Assembly (NCBI GenBank): GCA_910592205.1
Contig: CAJVPJ010001255.1
Coordinates: 1 to 11,079, forward strand
Origin: Paraglomus occultum
Taxonomy: Eukaryota; Glomeromycota; Glomeromycetes; Paraglomerales; Paraglomeraceae
Length of the DNA: 11,079 nt
Direction: 5' to 3'
The notes beneath the pieces were generated by a model that had not been told where the DNA came from, ran no database searches, and worked only from the letters and a program-made list of their open reading frames with translations. Positions 1-7,224 of this stretch are shown here, in pieces. Numbering within the stretch: position 1 is the stretch's first letter; every line of letters begins with the position of its first letter. Made by a program: the position numbers and the translations under genes.

Positions 1-125
1 ATAGTTAGATTGATGTTTATTATGTAAATAAAATTTTGATAGCCTCTGTGTCAAAACTTTTTGAACCGCCCACGTATGTTATTATTAATCAGAAGATTAG
101 CAAACTGGTTGTGGCATTATGGAAG

Positions 126-515
126 TTTGGGCAAACTAAAAAAAAAACAGTGCAAATGGCGTTTAAAAAATGAGATAATCCTATTTTTTATTATTAATCA
201 GTGACGAGCGATGTCTATTCTTGGCATTTAAAAATTTGGGGCAAACCTAATTTATTATTGGCGTTGATGTCTAATCTTGGCGTTTAAAACCCTAATTTCT
301 TATTATTAAATTAATGGCGTTGTATAAACTTATTTAACGCACTAAACTTTACGTGAGGAATTGTGTTAGGAGAAAACAAGTTACAACAATTATGAAAATT
401 AACATGTAAGCGGCGTTGATGGCACTCAACTTGTTTTAGTTATATAAACCTATTTAACGCAGTAAAGCTAATGTTATTAGTGTTGCGGAAATAGTTGTGA
501 CAGTTATGAAAATTT
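126..515. repeat. Degenerate tandem-repeat patch
   Basis: Two related copy sets are visible. 'GATGTCTAtTCTTGGC' followed by TTTAAAA occurs at 210-233 and again at 266-289 with two mismatches in 24. TATAAAC(T/C)TATTTAACGC with following sequence recurs at 323-346 and 443-466, also 22 of 24, and each is followed about 65 bp later by TATGAAAATT (391-400, 505-514). 'TTTGGGCAAAC' at 126 recurs as 'TTTGGGGCAAAC' at 235. Copy spacing is 56 bp for one set and about 114-120 bp for the other, so this is an old, eroded minisatellite or duplicated segment with no coding potential. Confidence 0.6.
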
Positions 516-617
516 GGTTATTATACGAGCGAATTAACCCGCGCTTAGTAATTTTTTTTCTAACAATATATAAAAAAGATAAGAAGACAAAGCAATTTTG
601 GAAGCGCGACTGCTACT

Positions 618-718
618 ATAAGCATCGATGCAATAATTGTAAAGCGTAGTGTAGTATATAAAATTAGACACGTACTTTTATGTATGTAACTAACCAAATA
701 AGGTACATCGATGCTTAT
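618..718. repeat. 13-bp perfect inverted repeat with 75-bp spacer
   Basis: ATAAGCATCGATG (618-630) is matched exactly in inverted orientation by CATCGATGCTTAT (706-718). The arms are less AT-rich than the surroundings. The 101-bp unit could be a tiny non-autonomous transposable element or a transcribed hairpin; I see no clear target-site duplication. Confidence 0.5.
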
Positions 719-2387
719 TATTATTAAGGAAACTTACTAAAGGGTGACCAACAATTATCGCAATTCTGTAGCACATAATCAGATAAGTAAAGAATAATGG
801 TGTTAACTGATCAAATTTATTCTTTATCAGATACAAACTCAGCGCTATAACTCTACTCAACCAACATTACTCCAACACAACTTTATGCAAGTGCTTTGTA
901 ATGTAAAACTAAGGCACGCAAACTGCTGCTAATGTATCATTACTCTTTACAAAAAATATTATCAACAACAGAATGACCAACGGTAATTAATAAAATTTAT
1001 AAATTAAAACATATACAAAACGTAAATGTCTCAGTCGATTACCCAAAATCCTAATTTAAACTTTTGAGCGATCGAAATAAGTCCCTTCTATGCCTGAATA
1101 CTCGGTAAGTTAATTGATTATTTTAAACTTTGAGTGAGTTAACTAATATTCGATGATTGATTGCGAATATAAAGAGAATTAATTATAATCGGAAAAGTTG
1201 CATTTGTTTATGACGAAAAGCATTGTCCAAAAAATAATAAAATAAAATAAAAACTAAAAACAACAACACATTAATGGCACAGCAATAAGATACCGAAAAG
1301 TAATAAGAGCGAAGATAATATTTAATTTTAATAACTCAAAATTAAACAATGGAGACAAAGCGCACCATAAGTGCGTAATAAGTCTTTTACAAAAATATTT
1401 AAGCACTCTATTTTTCAAATTCGATGCTCCAAATCTTATACCCTACAAATATGCAAAGTCAAAGAACAAGAAGTAGGACAAACATTTCTCAATACTAACT
1501 CTTACCACATACATTAAATATTACTCAGTCGGTTAATTCCCTTTTTTTTTATTAACACTCATCTCTTCCTAAACTAATTACTTGGTATTTAATTTAAATT
1601 TATCGACGGCGTCAAAGCATCGATATTTGTGCGTGGAAACATTGATAAATATATGTAGTTAAACTTTTATAGTCAGATATTATGTAATGTTTTTTTCGGA
1701 AAGCTTGAAAATTTACTAGCTCAAATTAGCAAAAAAAAAATAATAATGATGCAAAACCCTCGACCATAATCTTGTGACTTGGTTGAAAAATTTCTCAATT
1801 AATGCTTGTACGTACGGGACAACAACAACTGCCGCAAAGCCAAAGAATTATACGCTATAATTACTCAAGTACGTATTTTCTGTAAAAGTTAGAATAGACT
1901 AATGAAACTAACAACTACCTTTGCTCTTCGAAAGAATTGCTTAACTACTCGTACTTTGCGTTATATTATATACATATTACGGTCAGCCAAGACACTTCTA
2001 ATTATTGTAGTATAGTATTAGTTTTCTAGTACAGTAACATAATGATTACGATATTTCAGAGCAAGTATGTACACACGTTTGTGTTGGAGTATCCATAGTC
2101 AAATGTTAATTAGGAGCATTCTATACTGTACATAAATTGTATTTACTTTTTTGCTTACGATTTCAAGATGTTATATGCCAAATTCAATATCGATACAAAT
2201 GTTCAATATAGAAAAATAATAATTTTTATTCGAACACTGCAATGCCATGTATCTTATTTGGTGAATACTGGAAATTCATATTATGTATCACTATTGCATT
2301 TCATTTCTATCCTGGTGACAGTCGGTTATACAAGCAAATTTCGCTTCAACAGAAAACCCGCCAATATAACAAATGAAGGCTATCTAC

Positions 2388-2790
2388 CAAGGAATTATTT
2401 GTAATTTATGTCAGAAAGTCTGTGGCAAAAAATAAACGATAACTGAAGAAGGTGCTCGCTAAAGCCCAGCTTTTCTATCTACATAAAGATCATGGGGACG
2501 GATGCTATTGTGAAGCTATTCACTTGCGCGACAAATATTTACCAGCATTATTTCAAAGTTATCCTTTTAGGGTAGTTTTCGTCGGGCAAATGAACCGGAC
2601 CCTGTGATGAGGATATGTATCAAAAGTCTTGGATAGAAGAACAATAGATAAGTATGTCATTAGGTTAAGTGATCTACATGGTGATTTATGTATCGGCTGT
2701 TCTAGCCGGTCAAGAGCTTATCAGGATCGATATCGGTGATGCAATTTTTCGCGCTGATGGTTAAGAAACAAGGGCAAGGAATCATCCAAT
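2388..2790 (+). pseudogene. Possible decayed coding remnant (GC-richer patch, frames broken)
   Basis: By hand count 2461-2760 is about 40% GC, like the exons of the two real genes, while DNA just upstream (2161-2220) is about 22%. The + strand has protein-like pieces in different frames. One around 2400-2426 shows a Cys-x2-Cys-x3-Cys pattern ('CNLCQKVCG') and stops at TAA 2433. A second frame is open for 54 codons (2443-2604) and includes 'GCYCEAIHLRDKYLPALF', ending in two TGA codons. A third piece runs beyond 2611 with 'LSDLHGDLCIGC'. The Cys/His-rich character suggests a zinc-binding protein broken by frameshifts and stops. The 78-codon AT-rich frame just upstream (2168-2404) ends here in another frame and could be part of it or chance. 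I do not recognise the family, and no start or splice sites are clear. Confidence 0.3.
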
Positions 2791-3284
2791 GAAACTCTGT
2801 AATACACTTTCGCAGTAGCGATATACGTAATATGATTTATGATTGCTTAGTAATTTGGTGAAACTGCTTATTATTAAGCATTGTGTTACTCGTCTACCAA
2901 ATTAAGAATAGCAACGAGTTGATCAGCTTGATTACCAATTCAAATGTTTTTTGATGTGATTAGATTAGTAAGAGACCTGATGCGCGGCCTTTATAATGTC
3001 AATAAACCAAAAACATCATGCAAATAACAACACTTATATCGTCAGTGCTAAGACAATGTTTAGAAGAATTTATATAGTTTATATACAATACTTATTATAT
3101 GACAATTATGTGATAAAGATGTCGAGAAAAAAGATATCATTATTCAGCATTAGTTTCGTTGGATTACATAATGATCTACACAACCGAGTGTCTTTATTAG
3201 CCATCAGTTTGGTCATATATTCGATAATTTGCATTATCATTGACATCCGAAGAGTGCTCATATGGCGACGATATTAGCATATAT

Positions 3285-3302
3285 ATTTGTTGCACAACAA
3301 AT
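3285..3302. repeat. Near-perfect palindrome, 8-bp arms
   Basis: ATTTGTTG, CA, CAACAAAT form an 18-bp inverted repeat with a 2-nt centre. The core GTTGCACAACA also occurs around 4370, about 1.1 kb away. No gene lies nearby, so a binding-site role is only a possibility. Confidence 0.35.
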
Positions 3303-3524
3303 TAAATATATTTACTGTGAGCGAGCCATTAGTATATAATTGGGAAAGACTCACTTATTATGTTCGGTATTATTTACAAAAATAAAGTAGTTTGTGATCG
3401 AATGTCTATTTTAAAGCTGACGTGTATCGTATACACAATGCTTTAGTAAGATACAACACTTATTATAATCCACAATAGTGCTCTCGTAACATAGCCTTTT
3501 AAATATATGTCGAATGTGAAAAGA

Positions 3525-3548
3525 CATTACCATAGTTATATGGTAATG
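3525..3548. repeat. Perfect hairpin, 10-bp stem and 4-nt loop
   Basis: CATTACCATA (3525-3534) and TATGGTAATG (3539-3548) are exact reverse complements around GTTA. It stands alone in gene-free AT-rich DNA. Confidence 0.5.
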
Positions 3549-4016
3549 GATAAATAAAGTTATGTGCTTACATATCAGATAGTCAACATTCTTACTTAAA
3601 GTAATATATACATTAATGGAGTCGTCATAATCAAAGCGTATTTATTATACGTTTAATTGCGGTAAAGATTAAAAAACAATAAATAAGTAACAGAAAAATG
3701 TCTTATTTGTATAAAGATATTGTTGAAATGTACAACGTATAATATTAGTTTCAAGACTAAGGCAAATGTTTATAATAATAAAACATTGAATGCTTCGATT
3801 TAAAGTAATTGCTTTCACGAGTCAGCTTCCGTAAGGTTAAATCTCATAGGGTTACTCGTTAGGGTTTAATAAAGTTTTTTTTTTTTTTGATTCGATAGTG
3901 GGCTGAATGTATATTATTTGGGAGAGTAGTAAACTGTGTTATAAGCGACGAAATTCGAAAATTGAATATGTGCGGTGGATTAATACGTTGGGTGTTGTTG
4001 AAAGTAGAGTGTATTA

Positions 4017-4031
4017 GATAGATAATCTATC
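4017..4031. repeat. 15-bp palindrome (GATAGAT-A-ATCTATC)
   Basis: Two perfect 7-bp arms around a single A contain GATA/TATC cores on both strands. A GATA-type factor site is conceivable, but no gene starts within 900 bp. Confidence 0.3.
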
Positions 4032-4540
4032 GAGTTTTTCACAGTCAGTAAATCCGGCATATTAGATACATAATGTCGAAGCAAATTATAGCGTGTAACA
4101 TAATAATAACGTAATTGTGAAATATAGCTTGTATTTATACGTTTGTATAGCTATGTATGGTAAATACAGTAATTTCAGTTAACGAATTGTATATTTCATA
4201 CGTGGATAATGACTGCGACGATTTAAGTAATTAATTAAGTTGGCGACAATTGTTATATTCGTAAGCGTGTCGTTTCTTAATGGTAGATTCTGTATATTAA
4301 AGGTGCGTAAAAAAATATATTGATACTATCGGTGTTTACCGAATAGTAATGATTTCCGTGTGTGTTTCGTTGCACAACATGTAATGCTCACAATGTTGAA
4401 GTTAAGTGCATAGTTTGGCAACTCTACAAGAAAGCATCATTTAAATATATTGTGCATATCATATAGTACAAACAAATCACTTTACATTCACAAGGAATCA
4501 ATATTGTTGGTTATTTGTTTAACAACATTCACTACTATGA

Positions 4541-4800
4541 GGCTTGTCGTTCAATCCAGATATAGTAAGGCGGACGCCGGAAAGGTGGCAAGAATACGCA
4601 AGAGGTCAATATGATTAATCTGACGGATGTAATAGTAGGCGAGGTTCGTTATCTGAATTATCACAAACAATGCCATATTTATTATTGACTGTGTGTTCAT
4701 ACGACAGGATTGGTCTGCAAGTTGCTGCAGGATATACTGTATAAACAAAAGCCTTCTGCTTGTGCATAGTATAAAAATCCGTAATCGATGTCGTACTAAC
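4541..4800. pseudogene. Second GC-richer patch, possible decayed coding remnant
   Basis: This segment is about 40% GC by hand count and lies directly upstream of the NmrA-like promoter. One + frame is open from 4541 to 4741 except for a single TAA at 4616, and reads 'PDIVRRTPERWQEYARGQYD' before it and 'ICSYDRIGLQ'-like residues after it. The minus strand is also open for 85 codons (4551-4808) with a leucine/isoleucine-rich hydrophobic sequence. I recognise neither. The raised GC and near-open + frame are the only support, and ordinary promoter-proximal DNA is a real alternative. Confidence 0.2.
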
Positions 4801-4939
4801 AGGTGCAATTAATTAAAGTTGGATTTTTAAACTATGCCAACCGTAAATGGAAAAACATTTCACACGGTATCCTGGAATTTCGGCAAAATAGTTTAGCTAG
4901 ACAGGAATAACTAAGCCCCCGAACTGGATTTGTAAAAAG

Positions 4940-4947
4940 TATAAAAT
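4940..4947 (+). promoter_or_regulatory. Probable TATA box of the NmrA-like gene
   Basis: TATAAAAT lies 76 bp upstream of the ATG at 5023, a normal distance for a fungal RNA polymerase II promoter. C- and G-runs flank it ('aagccccc' near 4913 and 'cgggg' near 4956) and may be stress-element-like, but that is only suggestive. Confidence 0.45.
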
Positions 4948-5022
4948 GAACATGTCGGGGTTGGGAAAAGGAAAAACAGCATATATCGCAACAATTATTA
5001 ATATACATATAACTGATTTATC

Positions 5023-6107
5023 ATGAGCAGCTCTCCACTCACAAACGTAACTGTCGCAGGAGGCACCGGAGTTTTGGGTTTTCACATAGTCGAAGCCTTG
5101 TTGAATGATGGATCTTTTAATGTGAAAGTTCTTCGAAGACTGCCGAAAACCGCAAATGAAAAAGCCGAGTTGTTGGCTTCCAAGGGTGCAGAAATTATCT
5201 ACGCCGATTATAATCAGCATGATGATCTTGTCCAAGTTCTTAGTGGAACCGATGCTCTAATCAGTGCTGCAGCTCCCGGAGTAGCCAATGGCGGTTATGA
5301 TTTTGACGCTCTTCAAACGCCATTGTTGAACGCTGCTAAGGCTGCCGGTGTGAGAAGATTTATTCCATCCGAATTTGGAACAGAGACTCAGTAAGTCTTG
5401 TCATTTTGATCTGCTCCTTGATCTTATCGGCTATGCTTTTTGTGTAAACGAATTGTAATAACAAATGTATTTTTTACCGTCTCGTCTGAAAAGACTTGGT
5501 GATCATCCAATGACCGATACCAAAGCCACGTTCCGTCAGAAGGTTAAAGAAAGTGGACTTGAGTATACTTTTATTATAACTGGAACTTTTGCAGAATATC
5601 TTGGTTGGGTTGGGTTTGATATCAAAAATAAGACCGCTAAATTCTACGTCGACGGCACTTCTGCATTGGCCGTTACCAGTTTGTCAGACATCGGCAAATA
5701 TACTGCTGAGACTCTTAAATTGGAAGAAAGCCGCAACGCGACTATCAGGATTGCTGGTTCGATGTTTCCACTAAATGAGATACTCAAATTGTTTGAAGAA
5801 GCTACCGGTAAGTTGTTTTGTTTGTTTTTTTTTTTTTTTTTTGCATTTGTTGTTGAAAATTTTATGCTGAACAATTATTTATTATGTTAATTTGCATTAA
5901 GGCTCTAAATGGGAAGTTACCGTAGATAAAGAAATTAAACACAGATACGAGAATAAGATTGATCCGGTTCCCTCACAAATGGAAGTGTTTGTAGCCGCTA
6001 TTTCAGAAAAAGGATCATTCGGAAATATTGATAATAACAAGTTTAGTTTTAGCCCTCGCCCTCTCGCTGACGATATCGCTGTAATTGTCCAACAGGCGTC
6101 TGGTTGA
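5023..6107 (+). CDS. NmrA-like / isoflavone-reductase-like NAD(P)H-binding protein (3 exons)
   Basis: I join exons 5023-5390, 5494-5807 and 5902-6107 across two GT-AG introns (both donors GTAAGT). The frame stays open for 295 aa, the usual size for this family. Seen: an N-terminal Rossmann strand and dinucleotide loop 'VAGGTGVLG' (residues 11-19); the second strand ends 'VKVLRR' (34-39), whose arginines would suit the NADPH phosphate; 'RRFIPSEFGT' (111-120) is the family signature. Lys133, before 'FRQKVKESGLEYT', aligns with the catalytic lysine of plant phenylcoumaran benzylic ether and isoflavone reductases. No signal peptide or membrane segment is visible, so it is probably cytosolic. The loop between Phe118 and Lys133 is compact. 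The family covers real reductases and redox-sensing NmrA-type regulators; the substrate cannot be told from sequence. TAATAAC at 5456-5462 is a good branch point for intron 1. The start is the first ATG downstream of the probable TATA box. Confidence 0.9.
5825..5842 (+). repeat. T18 run inside intron 2 of the NmrA-like gene
   Basis: Eighteen consecutive T's start 17 nt after the 5' splice site of intron 2 (5808-5901). The run lies in the donor half of the intron, far from the acceptor at 5901, so it is not an ordinary polypyrimidine tract. It is a likely site of length polymorphism or sequencing slippage. Confidence 0.8.
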
Positions 6108-6237
6108 TATATAAAGTCACAGTTGAACTTAAGACTAAGCCGTGCTATGTCCAGAGTACTTTCTCTAGCTGTTTGTCTTTGTATCTTACAGTGTAAAATG
6201 TAGAAAATTTCTCTTTTTCAGTGTTTATTGAAACTGT

Positions 6238-6243
6238 AATAAA
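6238..6243 (+). terminator. Poly(A) signal AATAAA of the NmrA-like gene
   Basis: A canonical AATAAA sits 131 bp after the stop codon and is followed by a T/G-rich stretch ('tttggttgttct'), as expected for a cleavage and polyadenylation site. This would give a 3' UTR of about 150 nt. Confidence 0.55.
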
Positions 6244-6746
6244 TTTGGTTGTTCTAACCTTCGGACGAAAACGAGTTTTGATGTCAGAGAATGTTGAAGC
6301 AATAATTCTATGCTGTTAGTTGTTTTGGTTTACGGAGGTTAAACATTTGCATAACAAAGGCTTTTTTTGTTAATGTAATTTTTCTTTTTCGGATTAATTA
6401 TGCTGTAAGCCTATGTGACACTTAATGCAACGAATTAGGTGTTGTCACGCTTCTGCTGCTTTACTTGACAAAGCAAGTCATTGTTGTTCTGGTTTATATA
6501 ATAGCTCTCTGCTTATTCTGGCTTGAAAAAATTTGTTTGTTTTTTTTTAAGTTACAAAATTAAATCGTTTTGTAATAGAGCTTGACGATAGTACAGGAGT
6601 AAAAAACTATTTTCCAGCATAACTTATCAAACATACAGTATTTCGGAAAGAATATCTATAACTTTTTGATCGACACCGAGTTAACAATATGACGTACAAA
6701 AGTAATGTCTTTTTACGAAAAGTGTCGAATATAAATAATATTATGC

Positions 6747-6766
6747 AAAAAAAAAAAAGGGGGGGG
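6747..6766 (+). repeat. A12G8 homopolymer junction
   Basis: Twelve A's run directly into eight G's in the spacer between the two genes. The G run is the longest in the window. It is likely length-variable. Confidence 0.8.
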
Positions 6767-7013
6767 TTAGTTTAGTGAATGTCAGACTGGTAGCATTTGA
6801 TATTCGCGTTTTACGATACCTCAGGGAAGTTAATATCCGTTTGGTACTTGGGACAGCTGATATCAGTCATACAGAAGAACCGCATAAATGTCTGAATAAG
6901 ATAAAGTCAAATACAGCCTTTCATAATTTATCGTTATCATAAAAACTAAGTATGATAAACTTTCGTCAATTTGGGTTCTAACAGTCTAATAAATACTATG
7001 TCCGAATAGGCAG

Positions 7014-7027
7014 TTTACAATTGTAAA
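7014..7027. promoter_or_regulatory. 14-bp perfect palindrome upstream of the kinase gene
   Basis: TTTACAATTGTAAA is fully self-complementary and lies about 200 bp upstream of the kinase start, just before the candidate TATA box. A site of this shape could bind a dimeric transcription factor. Chance is also plausible in AT-rich DNA. Confidence 0.3.
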
Positions 7028-7067
7028 TATAATAATGTTTTCGTAGAAAGCTTGCTTATGCCTGTAT

Positions 7068-7073
7068 TATAAA
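7068..7073 (+). promoter_or_regulatory. Possible TATA box of the kinase-Sel1 gene
   Basis: TATAAA lies about 150 bp upstream of the ATG at 7225. In DNA this AT-rich such hexamers arise often by chance, so position is the only support. Confidence 0.3.
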
Positions 7074-7191
7074 CTTGCTAACTAATTTGAAACGATAATG
7101 ACTTAATGCCATCGTTTCTCATATCGATACTGTATCTCATTGACGTGTGATTTAGTGTAACAATAGTTTATCACATGCTTATTTAGTCACT

Positions 7192-7206
7192 ACTCCGCTC
7201 CGGAGT
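7192..7206 (+). promoter_or_regulatory. Small GC-rich hairpin next to the kinase start codon
   Basis: ACTCCG (7192-7197) pairs perfectly with CGGAGT (7201-7206) around a CTC loop, ending 18 nt before the ATG at 7225. It is the only GC-rich stem nearby, and if transcribed it would sit in the 5' UTR where it could slow scanning ribosomes. The role is inferred. Confidence 0.35.
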
Positions 7207-7224
7207 GAGAGAGCCGCAACAAAC

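Larger units (their letters stand above)
1..2160. other. Gene-free AT-rich spacer
   Basis: Apart from the degenerate repeats (126-515) and the inverted repeat (618-718) I see no gene, RNA or transposon here. No reading frame of 60 codons or more is present on either strand. Stops are frequent in all frames and I found no splice-linked exon series. Confidence 0.6.
2791..4540. other. Gene-free AT-rich spacer
   Basis: The stretch holds short palindromes (3285, 3525, 4017), a T14 run at 3875-3888 and two telomere-like bits (AGGGTTA at 3848, TTAGGG at 3859) too few to mean anything. A 93-codon frame at 2996-3277 is rich in Ile/Tyr/Asn/Lys as random AT-rich DNA would be, with no recognisable motif. 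Confidence 0.55.
6108..7224. other. Intergenic region between the two genes
   Basis: The first 150 bp are 3' UTR of the NmrA-like gene. The rest is the upstream region of the kinase gene, holding the A12G8 run, a 10-bp palindrome CTGATATCAG (6857-6866), the 14-bp palindrome at 7014, a TATAAA at 7068 and the hairpin at 7192. I see no gene in it on either strand. Confidence 0.6.

Noticed and set aside
2996-3277. 93-codon plus-strand frame
   Set aside because: Composition (Ile, Tyr, Asn, Lys, Ser) is what AT-rich random DNA encodes; there is no domain, codon signal or raised GC.
3835-3888. Telomere-like AGGGTTA and TTAGGG motifs followed by T14
   Set aside because: Only two isolated, non-tandem motifs; no array, so no case for an interstitial telomere.
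4897-5235. 112-codon minus-strand frame over the start of the NmrA-like gene
   Set aside because: It is antisense to a clear Rossmann-fold exon and has no motif of its own.
5589-5874. Short frames on both strands within exon 2 and intron 2 of the NmrA-like gene
   Set aside because: They are other-frame shadows of the spliced coding exon and of the T18 intron run.
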